Shown here piece by piece: positions 18,713 through 28,276 of a stretch of DNA of 64,000 bases. The notes beneath the pieces were generated by a model. That model worked only from the letters and a program-made list of their open reading frames with translations, made no database searches and had not been told where the DNA came from. The first letter of the stretch is position 1. Every line of letters starts with the position of its first letter. Both the position numbers and the translations under genes were made by a program. This DNA comes from Methylophilus sp. (lineage in GTDB: Bacteria; Pseudomonadota; Gammaproteobacteria; Burkholderiales; Methylophilaceae): contig JAUYRP010000002.1 in NCBI GenBank assembly GCA_030696695.1, positions 295,834 to 359,833 of the forward strand, written 5' to 3'.

Positions 18713-20875
18713 ATGCAAATACTCAACGAACAGTCGTTAAACGCGACCATTACACAAGATAGTTTAGGCTTTGATAGTACGTCAGAAATCATTGCTGCAC
18801 AATTAAGCAATCACTCGGACGTACATGCTTGGGTTGCACAAAGCGAAGCAAAGAAAGCAGCGCTTTTTGGTTTAAACATTCAACAGCGCGGCTTTAATGT
18901 ACTAGTACTTGGTGCGCATGGCAGCGGCCGCACCTCCCTCATGCAAAGTGCAATGCAAGAGGTTGCCAACAAAGCAGAAATAGCGCGGCCACTGCAAGAC
19001 TTGGTTGCGCTGTACGATTTTAATCAGATTACGCAACCTACTTTAATCAAGCTTCCCGTGGGGCAAGGCGTGAAGTTGCGTGCGGAAATGGATGGCTTTG
19101 CGCGTGCGCTCATGACGGAATTTACCAATATGGTCAATATCGACACGCAGTCCAAAATGCTTGAGCACATGCGGGTGTGGCTAGAGCAAACAATTAACAA
19201 GTTACAGCTAGAATTCGTGGATATACACACGGCTTTAACTGGTTATTTACAGTGTATAGCAGCAGAGGTCCTCGCCTACTTGCAAGCATGGCAACCACCA
19301 CCGCCCAATGAATCAGATAATCCGCTTGATGGCTTAATTAATGAAGCATTCTTTGCGCGCTTTCGTGTCAATGTTTTAGTCGATAACCGTAGCGCACAAA
19401 CGCTTGGGCTGCATCAAGCTGTGATTTATGATAATGATCCAAGCCTATCTTCACTATTTGGTGCCATCGAGAGCAGTACCGACGCCGCAATCATGCCTGA
19501 CTTCTTAAGGTTGCGTGCAGGTAATCTGCACAAGGCCGATGGGGGTATGTTGTTGATTCATTTAAGAGATATTTTAAATGATGAGCAAAACGGCCAACAA
19601 ATGCTGGAAAAATTACATCGATTTTTAAGAAATGGTACCCTGCAAATCGAAGATGTGAGTAGCAGTGCGCAAAGTAGCGCCGTACTCGCCAGTGATACCT
19701 TGCTACCAGTACAAGTAAAATTGGTCATGATTGCTACTCGCGAAGATTTTTATGATTGTCTGGATGAGCAGCCAGATTTTTTCGATTACTTTCCCATTAA
19801 AGTAGAATTTGCCGAGCGCATATTAGCGAACAAAGACAACTATGCAGCGATTGCTGGCTATATTGCACAAAAGTGCCAATTTCATCAATGTGCTCACTTC
19901 AGTAGTAAAGCCGTTGCCACATTGATTATTGCCCTACAGCGTATAGAGGAAGATCAAACACGCATCAGCACTAACTTTGCATATTTAGAGCAGTTGATGC
20001 TCGAGAGCGTTGCCTTTGCAGGTAATGAGACGTTGGTAACAGAAGCACATGTGAATGCAGCTTTACAGGCCAAAGCACAAAGAAATCAATATTTTGAGTC
20101 GCAAATTCGCGATTCGATTATTGACAATGAGCTACTGATACAAGTGCATGGCGAGGTAGTAGGGCAAGTAAACGGACTTACCCATATTGAGCTCGGTGAC
20201 GCGAGCTTCGGCTCGCCAATTCGTATTACTGCACGGTGTTACCCCGGCAAAACAGGCTTAATTAATATTGACCGCGAAGTGAATATGAGCGGGCCTAACC
20301 ACGATAAGGGCATTTTTATTTTACAAAACTGGTTAAGTGCTAGTTTTTGGCAATTGGCACCACTTAGCTTAAATGCCTCCTTAGTATTTGAGCAAGAATA
20401 CAACGGCGTAGAGGGAGACTCAGCCTCTTGCGCAGAGTTATTTGCGTTGTTGTCTGCATTGGCTGGTTTGCCTATCAAGCAAGGAATTGCAGTGACTGGA
20501 GCTTTGAACCAATTTGGTGAGGTCATGCCGATAGGTGGCGTGAATGAAAAGATCGAGGGGTATTTCCGTGTGTGCCAAGCGCTTGGGCTGGACGGACAAC
20601 AAGGTGTCATTATTCCTAGACGGAATCAACGTCATTTATTGTTAGACCAAGAAGTCATTGCAGCTGTACAAGCCAAACAGTTCCACATTATTGTGATTGA
20701 TCACGTGCTAGAGGGCATAGAGTACCTGACAGGCATGCAGGCCGGCACTCAAAATCATTTGGGAATATACCCAGAAAATACGGTGTTAGGATTTGCGCAA
20801 AAAACCTTGGCTAATTACCGAAAAACGCTGGAAAGTAACCAAGCGAAGTCGCACCAACTACCTTTAATTGAATAG
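18713..20875 (+). CDS. Lon-family ATP-dependent protease (LonB/YcbZ type)
   Basis: A 720-residue AAA+ protease related to archaeal LonB and E. coli YcbZ. The N-terminal ATPase region carries a P-loop-like GAHGSGRTSL (about 65-74) with Arg in place of the usual Lys. A long insertion and an AAA_32-like region with a DGGMLLIHL Walker B follow. The C-terminal peptidase domain has catalytic Ser570 (GDSAS) and Lys613 (NEKIEG), 43 residues apart exactly as in E. coli Lon (S679/K722). The substrate is unknown. It starts 13 bp after moaE. Confidence 0.9.
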   Translation: MQILNEQSLNATITQDSLGFDSTSEIIAAQLSNHSDVHAWVAQSEAKKAALFGLNIQQRGFNVLVLGAHGSGRTSLMQSAMQEVANKAEIARPLQDLVALYDFNQITQPTLIKLPVGQGVKLRAEMDGFARALMTEFTNMVNIDTQSKMLEHMRVWLEQTINKLQLEFVDIHTALTGYLQCIAAEVLAYLQAWQPPPPNESDNPLDGLINEAFFARFRVNVLVDNRSAQTLGLHQAVIYDNDPSLSSLFGAIESSTDAAIMPDFLRLRAGNLHKADGGMLLIHLRDILNDEQNGQQMLEKLHRFLRNGTLQIEDVSSSAQSSAVLASDTLLPVQVKLVMIATREDFYDCLDEQPDFFDYFPIKVEFAERILANKDNYAAIAGYIAQKCQFHQCAHFSSKAVATLIIALQRIEEDQTRISTNFAYLEQLMLESVAFAGNETLVTEAHVNAALQAKAQRNQYFESQIRDSIIDNELLIQVHGEVVGQVNGLTHIELGDASFGSPIRITARCYPGKTGLINIDREVNMSGPNHDKGIFILQNWLSASFWQLAPLSLNASLVFEQEYNGVEGDSASCAELFALLSALAGLPIKQGIAVTGALNQFGEVMPIGGVNEKIEGYFRVCQALGLDGQQGVIIPRRNQRHLLLDQEVIAAVQAKQFHIIVIDHVLEGIEYLTGMQAGTQNHLGIYPENTVLGFAQKTLANYRKTLESNQAKSHQLPLIE

Positions 20876-20996
20876 ACTTCTTAGCCTGAGTTATATGCAA
20901 GTTAAGCCATCAGAATACTAGTATGTTTGATAAGACTAGTTCGCTTATGCATTATTATTTTTTACAATTCGCAAACAGTGGGTAAAGAAATTATTC

Positions 20997-21413
20997 ATGG
21001 ATAATCAAGCCTCATCAAAAGGTGCGCAAGACCAGCATTGCAGGTTAGATAAATGGCTGTGGGCTGCACGCTTTTTTAAAACGCGTAGCATTGCTGCCGA
21101 TGCGGTAGATGGTGGCAAAGTACGTGTAGATGGTATCCGAGCAAAAAATGCCAAAGAAGTAAAAATAGGCATGCGGATTGGGATCAAACACAAAGACATG
21201 GAAATTGAAGTCACCGTTACAGGCCTTTCCAATGTAAGGCGTGGTGCGCCAGATGCAGCTTTGCTGTATGCCGAAACGCCAGAGAGTAAAGAGAAGCAAG
21301 CGGCACTCAAAATAACGCGTGAACATGACTTTGCTGCGCGTGAACGTGGCGCAGGCAGGCCAACAAAGCGTCAGTTACGGGACATAAAAAAATTTACTGG
21401 AATGAAGTTTTAG
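20997..21413 (+). CDS. hslR: S4-domain heat-shock RNA-binding protein (Hsp15)
   Basis: A 138-residue protein with an N-terminal S4 domain (about 16-62: CRLDKWLWAARFFKTR, then GGKVRVDG) and a basic tail ending in KKFTGMKF. Hsp15 binds 50S subunits carrying nascent chains released by abortive translation and helps recycle them. The length and sequence fit HslR well. It is preceded by a 121-bp spacer, so it may have its own promoter. Confidence 0.92.
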   Translation: MDNQASSKGAQDQHCRLDKWLWAARFFKTRSIAADAVDGGKVRVDGIRAKNAKEVKIGMRIGIKHKDMEIEVTVTGLSNVRRGAPDAALLYAETPESKEKQAALKITREHDFAARERGAGRPTKRQLRDIKKFTGMKF

Positions 21414-21502
21414 TGCCATAATTGTCACAATTACTTCATGTTTTACAGTAGTTAAAACATGTGAATTCATTGCAACAAAAAGAAGAAATAGGCGTAACAG
21501 AT

Positions 21503-22384
21503 ATGAAAAAAGAAGTGACAAAAGCAGTATTTCCAGTGGCAGGTTTAGGCACACGCTTTTTACCAGCGACAAAAGCTAGTCCAAAGGAAATGTTGCCAGT
21601 CGTAGATAAGCCACTTATTCAATATGCTGTCGAAGAAGCTATTGATGCTGGTGCCACAGAGTTAATTTTTGTGACTGGGCGAAACAAGCGTTCAATTCCA
21701 GATCACTTTGATAAGTCTTACGAATTGGAAGCAGAACTTGAAGCCGCTAACAAGCACGATGTGCTTAAAATGCTCAGAAGTATTTTACCTAAAAAAGTCT
21801 CATGTATTTATATTAGGCAGCCACAGGCATTGGGGCTTGGGCACGCAGTGTTATGTGCAAGGCCAGTAGTAGGTAATGATCCATTTTCCGTGATCCTAGC
21901 CGATGACTTGATTGATTCAAAAGTGTCAGTGGTGAAACAGATGGTCGACGTGTTTAATCAATATCAATCTTCTGTACTAGGTGTCGAAGACGTGTTGCCT
22001 TCAGAGACTGCAAGTTATGGCATTGTAGATGCCTTTCCTGTCGAGCAAAACCTATTGCAATTAAAGGGGATTGTTGAAAAACCACAACCGCAAGATGCTC
22101 CGTCCACATTAGCTGTTGTCGGTCGTTATGTGTTAAGTGGCAAGATTTTTGAGTGCCTTGAAAAAGTAAAGCCTGGTAAAGGAGGCGAAATACAACTGAC
22201 TGACGGTATCGCCATGCTAATGGAATATGAAAAAATTCTGGCTTATCGTTTTGAAGGTAAGCGCTATGACTGTGGTAGTAAAATTGGCTTTATGCAAGCC
22301 AATGTGGAGTTGGCGCTAAAGCATCCAGAAATCGCCGAACATTTTGCTGAGTATCTGAAAACAGTTGTTTCCGGGATTAAGTAA
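21503..22384 (+). CDS. galU: UTP-glucose-1-phosphate uridylyltransferase
   Basis: Makes UDP-glucose from UTP and glucose-1-phosphate, the donor for exopolysaccharide synthesis. The nucleotidyltransferase signature [19 protein letters not shown] lies at residues 11-29 of the protein started here. Further conserved segments are [15 protein letters not shown] and GRYVLS. An in-frame GTG at 21461 would add 14 residues, but family members begin [17 protein letters not shown], so ATG 21503 is preferred, giving 293 residues. Its position 740 bp upstream of the eps locus suggests precursor supply. Confidence 0.95.
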   Translation: MKKEVTKAVFPVAGLGTRFLPATKASPKEMLPVVDKPLIQYAVEEAIDAGATELIFVTGRNKRSIPDHFDKSYELEAELEAANKHDVLKMLRSILPKKVSCIYIRQPQALGLGHAVLCARPVVGNDPFSVILADDLIDSKVSVVKQMVDVFNQYQSSVLGVEDVLPSETASYGIVDAFPVEQNLLQLKGIVEKPQPQDAPSTLAVVGRYVLSGKIFECLEKVKPGKGGEIQLTDGIAMLMEYEKILAYRFEGKRYDCGSKIGFMQANVELALKHPEIAEHFAEYLKTVVSGIK

Positions 22385-22389
22385 TCAGA

Positions 22390-22932
22390 TTGAGCACAGC
22401 AGTAGACCCTTATCAGCTCCTAACAGACTCTACGTTGGTTTTTTCGACCGACGAGGTAGAGTCGGCAATTCATTCTGTTGCTGATCAAATCAACCAAACG
22501 TTTAAAGATGTTTCAATCGTTTTGATGTGTGTCATGACAGGCGGCTTGTATTTCTCCGGCAAGCTGTTATCAAAATTGACGATGCCAATAGAGTTGGATT
22601 ATGTACAAGCGAATCGCTATCACGCACACCTGACTGGAGGGAGCTTGGTTTGGGCCAAGCTTCCGACATTGGATCTTCATGGAAAAACTGTGTTGCTTGT
22701 TGACGATATACTTGACGAAGGCATCACACTTCAGGCCGTCCGCGCTAAATGTCTTGAGCTGGGTGCAAACACTGTAAAAATGGTTGTGATGGCAGACAAA
22801 TTAAACCTGCAAATAAAACCAGTCTGCGCGGATTTTAAGGCATTCAATGTGCCTAATTTATTCGTCTTTGGCTGTGGTATGGATGCACATGGCTGGTGGC
22901 GAAACCTGCCCGAAATTCGCGCCATAGGCTAG
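22390..22932 (+). CDS. hpt: Hypoxanthine-guanine phosphoribosyltransferase
   Basis: Purine salvage enzyme of 180 residues that transfers phosphoribose from PRPP to hypoxanthine or guanine. The PRPP-binding signature VLLVDDILDEG lies near residues 100-110, and the conserved LMCVMTGGLYFSGKL loop near 45-60. Translation starts at TTG 5 bp after galU; no nearer ATG fits the family N-terminus. The link with galU looks like simple co-transcription. Confidence 0.9.
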   Translation: MSTAVDPYQLLTDSTLVFSTDEVESAIHSVADQINQTFKDVSIVLMCVMTGGLYFSGKLLSKLTMPIELDYVQANRYHAHLTGGSLVWAKLPTLDLHGKTVLLVDDILDEGITLQAVRAKCLELGANTVKMVVMADKLNLQIKPVCADFKAFNVPNLFVFGCGMDAHGWWRNLPEIRAIG

Positions 22933-22980
22933 CCTGTTTGTGAATGTAAAATTATCCATAACAAACTGTTGTGATTGTGA

Positions 22981-22994
22981 CACTAGTGTTGACA
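22981..22994 (+). promoter_or_regulatory. 10-bp palindrome overlapping a TTGACA box upstream of epsA
   Basis: ACACTAGTGT (22981-22990 within the sequence GACACTAGTGTTGACA) is a perfect palindrome that runs into TTGACA at 22989-22994, a consensus sigma-70 -35 box. No good -10 follows at 17 bp. It could be an operator for the LuxR-type regulator encoded downstream. Assignment is tentative. Confidence 0.25.
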
Positions 22995-23075
22995 AATAAA
23001 TCATTTCAGAAGTTAGACTTAAATTCTTCATGATATAAGTCATTGTTTTTTTGTAATTATTTTTTATTTTCAAAG

Positions 23076-23093
23076 TTGGTATTGTTTGTGCAA
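23076..23093 (+). promoter_or_regulatory. Candidate sigma-54 promoter of epsA
   Basis: TTGGTATTGTTTGTGCAA contains GG (23078-23079) and GC (23090-23091) separated by exactly 10 nt, with flanking bases close to the -24/-12 consensus TTGGCAC-N5-TTGCA. The predicted start, about 12 nt downstream, leaves a leader of roughly 24 nt before the epsA ATG. Sigma-54 control is known for exosortase A-linked regulons (PrsR), which makes the match more credible. Confidence 0.45.
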
Positions 23094-23126
23094 GGCTACA
23101 TCTGAGCAATTCAATTATTGTGAGAG

Positions 23127-23897
23127 ATGAGTCAAATGGTGAATTTAAAACAAAACTGGGAAGCAATTTTCGAGGTCATTCAAAAGTCCTATGCAATAGA
23201 AAAGCATGTAGATTTTTTTAACTGGCTTAAAGATGACGTAAACCCTGTTTTACCTCATGATGTGCTTCTGGCGGCATGGGGTGATTTTAGTAGTGGCGAA
23301 TTGAATTATGATGTAGCTTCAAATATCCCTGGGCTTACCACGCAGCGTTTAATTGATGCACCTGGTATCGTTTCTTATTTGATGGCTAACTTGCATAAAC
23401 GGTGGATTGATAATGACGAAAAGTGGTTTGTCATCAATAGCTTTGATGCCGCAGGTATTCACGCACAATCACCTACACCTTTTACAAGTAACTTAATCGA
23501 AATGCACTCTTTGCTCGTCTATGGCGTTAAGGATTTACGTGGTAAACATGACTGTATCTACGTATTTTTTGATAAATCGCATGTATTCAATATTCAGCAT
23601 TCACTGCTAGGTTTGTTGATGCCACATTTAGATGCAGCGCTTAGACGCGTTGAGTACATAGAACCATCAATGTCTGATGAGGATATTTTAGAAAGCATCG
23701 CTTTAGGTTCTTTGAGTGATCGCGAGCATGAGATATTGCATTGGGTTAGAAGTGGAAAAACTAATATCGAAATTGGTATGATTTTGTCTATTAGTTCAAA
23801 TACAGTTAAAAATCATTTGAAACGTATATTCCAAAAATTAGATGTATCTTGCCGTGCGCAAGCGGTTGCAAAGTTAGCGCCTCACAAAGGAAATTAA
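23127..23897 (+). CDS. epsA: LuxR-family regulator EpsA
   Basis: A 256-residue transcription factor with an N-terminal sensory domain of about 180 residues. The C-terminal LuxR/GerE helix-turn-helix (about 188-250) has the core LSDREHEILHWVRSGKTN, then ISSNTVKNHLKRIFQKLDV. It matches the EpsA family that precedes exosortase-linked eps operons in betaproteobacteria such as Methylobacillus. It is followed after 136 bp by epsE, so it probably controls the export and chain-length genes. No response-regulator receiver domain is present. Confidence 0.88.
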   Translation: MSQMVNLKQNWEAIFEVIQKSYAIEKHVDFFNWLKDDVNPVLPHDVLLAAWGDFSSGELNYDVASNIPGLTTQRLIDAPGIVSYLMANLHKRWIDNDEKWFVINSFDAAGIHAQSPTPFTSNLIEMHSLLVYGVKDLRGKHDCIYVFFDKSHVFNIQHSLLGLLMPHLDAALRRVEYIEPSMSDEDILESIALGSLSDREHEILHWVRSGKTNIEIGMILSISSNTVKNHLKRIFQKLDVSCRAQAVAKLAPHKGN

Positions 23898-24033
23898 GTT
23901 AATCTCAAAGACAATAATTGTTGCATAATTAGCGAATTAGACGGTTTTTTTAAAGTTACCCGTATGGGCTAATATAAAAATAAGGTTTGTATGTTATCTT
24001 TATATTATGATTTAGCTACACGGAGAAATATTT

Positions 24034-24594
24034 ATGAAAATTAGTCGCACGATTTTTTCAATTGCATTTGGTCTTATCGCATTACTTCAATCCACTGTTT
24101 TGATAGCTGACGAGAATTATCGTTTACATTACGGTGATACTGTATTTATTTCTGTTTGGGGTGAAGAAACGCTCCAAAAAGAAGTTAAAGTGCTACCAGA
24201 TGGTAGCATCACCTTCCCACTTGCTGGACGTGTAGATGTGGAGAACGTGAGTACTGTAGAAGCGCAAAAACGTATTACGGATAAGCTCAAAGTCTATCTA
24301 AATGACCCGCAAGTGACAGTGGTAGTTACTAGTGTAGAAGGCAACAAAGCTTACATTATAGGTAAAGTGTTAAAAGCGGGGGCAATTCCACTTTCAGGCC
24401 CTACTACTGTGTTGCAAGCATTAAGTTTAGCTGGTGGCTTTGATAAGTTTGCTGAGTTGAGCAAAATCAAAGTCCTACGAAATGTTAATAATAAGCAGAC
24501 AGTGATGACAGTGAATTATGACCGATTAATTCAAGGTCAGAACCTCGAGAGTAACTTGTTACTACAGCCTGGTGATACAATACTTGTACCTTAG
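24034..24594 (+). CDS. epsE: Polysaccharide export protein (EpsE/Wza family)
   Basis: An exported protein of 186 residues with a signal peptide ending near LIADEN. The poly_export domain (LHYGDTVFISVWGEETLQKEV, about 31-50) is followed by one SLBB repeat (about 110-185) ending in LQPGDTILVP. This is the short Wza-like type lacking the outer-membrane helical barrel of full-length Wza (about 380 aa), so another protein, possibly the EpsL barrel, may complete the outer-membrane path. A Shine-Dalgarno GGAGA precedes the ATG. Confidence 0.9.
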   Translation: MKISRTIFSIAFGLIALLQSTVLIADENYRLHYGDTVFISVWGEETLQKEVKVLPDGSITFPLAGRVDVENVSTVEAQKRITDKLKVYLNDPQVTVVVTSVEGNKAYIIGKVLKAGAIPLSGPTTVLQALSLAGGFDKFAELSKIKVLRNVNNKQTVMTVNYDRLIQGQNLESNLLLQPGDTILVP

Positions 24595-24624
24595 TACAAA
24601 TAATAATATAGTTAGGCAGATAGT

Positions 24625-25782
24625 ATGAATTACCTATCAATTCAAGCGCAAATCAATATGAAGTCATTGTTATCTTTAGGTCTTTGTATTTTCCCCTTAT
24701 CCAATCTGAATGCCATGGAGTTTACGAAGGGCTTTTATTTTCCCGTTTCGGTCAATTACGACAGTAATCTTCAAATGGATGACCAAAATAAAGAGTCTGT
24801 AAGTTTCTACAATGCAACGCCAAGAGTGACGTTGGTTGGTCAAGATGGTGTGAACACAGTCAGTTTTGATGGGAGCGTTCTTTTCCAGAAATCTTCGAAT
24901 GATCAAATCAGTGAGAACAGAAAAGATCCAACACTTGGCTTAAGTTGGCTAAGGGACTTTTCTAGGGGCCAGTTTTCTTTGTCAACTAATTACAGCAAAT
25001 TGAGCACCCGTATTTCTGAGCAAAGAAGAACAGGTCAAGTATTTGCTGATGGAAGCGCGATTAACAAGTCAATTGACGCGAACCTAAGCTATTTGTTGTC
25101 TGATAAGTTTAACTTGGCTACAGGCATTGGTTACCAAGAGTCTAATTTTTCAGGTGCTCAATTAAATGACTTTAGTGCAAAAACATTCAATACTAGATTA
25201 AATTATCTTTACAGCGAAAAATTAACACCTTTTGCACAGTTTTCAATCAGTCGTTTTGAAAACGAAAGCAACAATATTAACAATCTGGTTGTTGATAATT
25301 TTAACAATGATGGCAGCACTGTATCTAGAAACTTTTTGCTAGGTTTTAACTATTTGGCAGGCCCAAAAACTGATTTTACTATGGCCGCAGGGATGAATAG
25401 GCTTAGTACTGGTGATAATGGTTGGGTGGGAAACGCTTCGATTCGTCATGCTATTAATGATCAGTCTAATGTGTCTGGAACGCTATCAAGAGCAATTGTA
25501 CCTACGGGTTTGGGTGGTTTTGATAAAATTGACAATATGGGCGTAATTTATGCGTATGACATAGATCAAAAAAATCATCTTGGTACAGATTTCAACTGGA
25601 CAATTAACAGAGCAATTAATGACTCAAAGTTTAAAATCCTTAACGGCTTTTATGCTTATGACATTACCGAAAAATGGGGTGTAAGAACCTATGCGCAATT
25701 TCGAAATTTAGAAGCTAACAATGTTGACGTCAATGCCTATCAAGTAGGGTTCTCGTTTAGTTATAACCACCCCAATTTTTAA
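24625..25782 (+). CDS. epsL: EpsL-like outer-membrane beta-barrel protein
   Basis: A 385-residue protein made largely of alternating hydrophobic/polar strands and ending in Phe (SFSYNHPNF), as expected for an outer-membrane barrel. A signal peptide ends near SNLNAMEF. ATG 24658 is an alternative start that would give a shorter, more typical signal. In eps/exosortase loci EpsL lies beside EpsE and EpsF and is thought to take part in surface export. Its position between epsE and epsF supports this. No enzymatic motif is visible. Confidence 0.8.
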   Translation: MNYLSIQAQINMKSLLSLGLCIFPLSNLNAMEFTKGFYFPVSVNYDSNLQMDDQNKESVSFYNATPRVTLVGQDGVNTVSFDGSVLFQKSSNDQISENRKDPTLGLSWLRDFSRGQFSLSTNYSKLSTRISEQRRTGQVFADGSAINKSIDANLSYLLSDKFNLATGIGYQESNFSGAQLNDFSAKTFNTRLNYLYSEKLTPFAQFSISRFENESNNINNLVVDNFNNDGSTVSRNFLLGFNYLAGPKTDFTMAAGMNRLSTGDNGWVGNASIRHAINDQSNVSGTLSRAIVPTGLGGFDKIDNMGVIYAYDIDQKNHLGTDFNWTINRAINDSKFKILNGFYAYDITEKWGVRTYAQFRNLEANNVDVNAYQVGFSFSYNHPNF

Positions 25783-25800
25783 TAAAAAAGAAGCAAGAGC

Positions 25801-27405
25801 ATGGCTGCTGAATATGAATTAACGCTCAAAGACTATCTATCTATATTCAAGCGAAGGATATGGCTGATAGTCCTTACAGCAAGTAGTATTTTTACAATCG
25901 CTATTTTAGTAGCAATACTTCTCCCACCAGTTTATCAATCAACAGGAACTATTCTTGTTGAATCTCAACAGATTCCTTCTGATATTGTTCAGTCTAGCAT
26001 TACTAGTTTTGCTGATGAGCGTATTGAGGTCATTAAACAACGTGTGATGACACGTGAAAATCTTTATAAGATTATGCAAAAGTACGGTTTATACGCAGAG
26101 CGTTTAGACAAAGAATCCACTACCGCTTTGCAGAATGAAATGAGAAATAACATTTTAGTGGAGTTGGTGAGTTCTGAGGCTGGGAATGAGTGGGAGAAGA
26201 AAGCAACGATTGCTTTTAATGTTTCTTTCTCTTACAAAAGCCCTGATGTCGCTCACAAAGTGGCTAATGAACTAGTCACATTATTCTTGGATGAAAATGT
26301 AAAAGTCAGAACCGAAAAAGCGACTGAAACAACAGAATTTTTGAGCCAGGAAGTGGAAATTTTACGCAAAGAGTTAGAGCAGACTGAAGAGAAGATAGCT
26401 AATTTTAAAGAAAGATATGCTGGGGCGCTGCCAGAGCACATGCAAATGCATATGGCTACTTTGCAACGTAAAGAGTTAGATATCAAAGAAATTGATCGTG
26501 ATTACAAAACGACACAAGAAGAACTACGTTATTTGGATGTGGAGCTTGCCTCTGCACGCTCAGGAATTAATCGTAAATCTGTAGACACACCAGTTATTTT
26601 ATCAAGTGAGGCAGAAATTGATAAATTGAAACTGGAGTTGGAAAGAGCACAATCACTTTACAGTGATTCACACCCAACAGTGAAAGCGCTCAAGAGAAGA
26701 ATTGAAAAACTAGAGGCGACAGCCAATACGCAATTAAAAGATGCAGAAGGTAAACCATCCAAGCCCAGAAGAGGCGACATTGAAACGGATTTAATGGTGG
26801 CAAAAGTGCAAGCGCAGATTGACGCCGCGAAGGCTAGGCTTGAATCTTTAGCAGAGCAAAAAATTGCAATGCGTAAATCTGTAGAGCAACTGCAGGCAAG
26901 GTTAGCAATGAGTCCTGAGGTAGAAAAAGGACTATTTACGCTCATGCGCGATTATGAGAATGCAAAGAAAAAATATGAAGAGGTGAAATCCAAACAAATC
27001 AATGCGAAAATCGCTGAAAATCTAGAGCAAGAGAATAAGGCTGAGCGATTTACAATGCTCGAGCCACCTATTTTCCCCGATAAGCCAATCAAACCAAATA
27101 GAAAGAAAGTGATTGGACTAGGTTTCTTTGCTGGTTTAGGCGCAGCACTAGGTTTGGTGTTTTTGCTTGAAACTGTCAATGCCAGGGTACGTGGTGCGGA
27201 TGCTTTAGAATCGATAACTAAAATCCGCACATTGGTTACAATACCTTACATCTACACCCAAGCAGAAATCAATAGAAAGAAATATTTTTATAGATATCTA
27301 ATCTTAGGTATTCTTGTTTTTGTCCTAGTATCTTTGTTAATAGTGCATCTTCTCATCATGCCTTTAGACATGTTGATTATTAAGTTGCTAAATAGGTTTG
27401 CTTAA
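25801..27405 (+). CDS. epsF: Chain-length determinant EpsF (Wzz-type PCP)
   Basis: An inner-membrane polysaccharide co-polymerase of 534 residues. The Wzz domain with the first helix occupies about 1-130 (YLSIFKRRIWLIVLTAS, TM about 17-38), followed by a long periplasmic coiled coil (about 165-390). The proline-rich GNVR-like segment ...PPIFPDKPIKPNRK lies near 418-432, with a TM right after it and a final TM near 500-522. It sets polymer length together with the adjacent tyrosine kinase EpsG. The kinase is a separate polypeptide, as usual in eps loci. Confidence 0.92.
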   Translation: MAAEYELTLKDYLSIFKRRIWLIVLTASSIFTIAILVAILLPPVYQSTGTILVESQQIPSDIVQSSITSFADERIEVIKQRVMTRENLYKIMQKYGLYAERLDKESTTALQNEMRNNILVELVSSEAGNEWEKKATIAFNVSFSYKSPDVAHKVANELVTLFLDENVKVRTEKATETTEFLSQEVEILRKELEQTEEKIANFKERYAGALPEHMQMHMATLQRKELDIKEIDRDYKTTQEELRYLDVELASARSGINRKSVDTPVILSSEAEIDKLKLELERAQSLYSDSHPTVKALKRRIEKLEATANTQLKDAEGKPSKPRRGDIETDLMVAKVQAQIDAAKARLESLAEQKIAMRKSVEQLQARLAMSPEVEKGLFTLMRDYENAKKKYEEVKSKQINAKIAENLEQENKAERFTMLEPPIFPDKPIKPNRKKVIGLGFFAGLGAALGLVFLLETVNARVRGADALESITKIRTLVTIPYIYTQAEINRKKYFYRYLILGILVFVLVSLLIVHLLIMPLDMLIIKLLNRFA

Positions 27406-27416
27406 GGTTTAAGGTT

Positions 27417-28256
27417 ATGGAAAAAATTAAAGATGCATTGGAAAAAGCAAAAGGGAAATCAATTGCTATCTCACCGCGAAAATTAAGTGACGCTAAAGTT
27501 GAGAGTGCGTCAGCGGAGAGTATTCTTGAACAAGCGAATGAAACCAATATTAATGCAATTAATTACACGAACACAAAAACTATCCAATTAAACTCTCAGC
27601 ATCTAGAGAAAAGCAGAATTGTTTCTTACAATAAAAGCCAATCAGCAACTTGGATTTTTGATAAATTACGCACGCAAGTGTTACAGAAAATGCAGGAAAA
27701 CAATTGGAAGTCGATGGCAATTGTATCTCCTACACCTGGTTGTGGAAAATCGTTTGTTGCAATCAATTTGGCAATCAGTATCGCTAACCAACCTCAAAAA
27801 ACAGCTATGTTGGTGGATTTTGACCTTAGGAAGCCTAGAGTGGCAAAGTACTTAGGCATTGACTCTGATAAGTCGCTCAGTGATTATTTGGAAAATCGCG
27901 CTGAGTTACATGAAGTGCTTATCAACCCTGGACTACCTCATTTAGTAATATTGCCAACAATGCGACCAATCAGTCATCCAGCAGAAGTGTTGTCTTCAGC
28001 TAAAGTGAATGCGTTAATACAAGACATTGCAACACGTTACGAATCGCGCATCGTCATTTATGACTTACCACCAATCCTAAATGCAGATGATGCACTCATC
28101 ATGCTTAAAAAAGTAGACTGTGCACTGTTGGTAGTTGGAAACGGAATGGTAAAGGAATCTGAAATTGAAGAGGCGATGTACCATATCCCCAAAGAAAAAC
28201 TGCTGGGAGTGATTCTAAATAAAGCTGAGACAACAGCAGAAGAGTATTATTACTAA
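27417..28256 (+). CDS. epsG: Exopolysaccharide tyrosine autokinase EpsG
   Basis: A cytoplasmic BY-kinase/ParA-fold ATPase of 279 residues. The Walker A motif SPTPGCGKS lies at about 102-110, Walker A' VDFDLRKP at about 140-147, and Walker B VIYDLPP near 215. The last three residues are Tyr-Tyr-Tyr, a minimal tyrosine cluster of the kind autophosphorylated in BY-kinases. It starts 11 bp after epsF, its membrane activator. Confidence 0.92.
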   Translation: MEKIKDALEKAKGKSIAISPRKLSDAKVESASAESILEQANETNINAINYTNTKTIQLNSQHLEKSRIVSYNKSQSATWIFDKLRTQVLQKMQENNWKSMAIVSPTPGCGKSFVAINLAISIANQPQKTAMLVDFDLRKPRVAKYLGIDSDKSLSDYLENRAELHEVLINPGLPHLVILPTMRPISHPAEVLSSAKVNALIQDIATRYESRIVIYDLPPILNADDALIMLKKVDCALLVVGNGMVKESEIEEAMYHIPKEKLLGVILNKAETTAEEYYY

Positions 28257-28276
28257 GTGATGGTATTAGATATAAG

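Noticed and set aside
20917..20940. ACTAGT repeats in the spacer before hslR
   Set aside because: Each half is a self-palindromic six-mer expected by chance, with no promoter arrangement around it.
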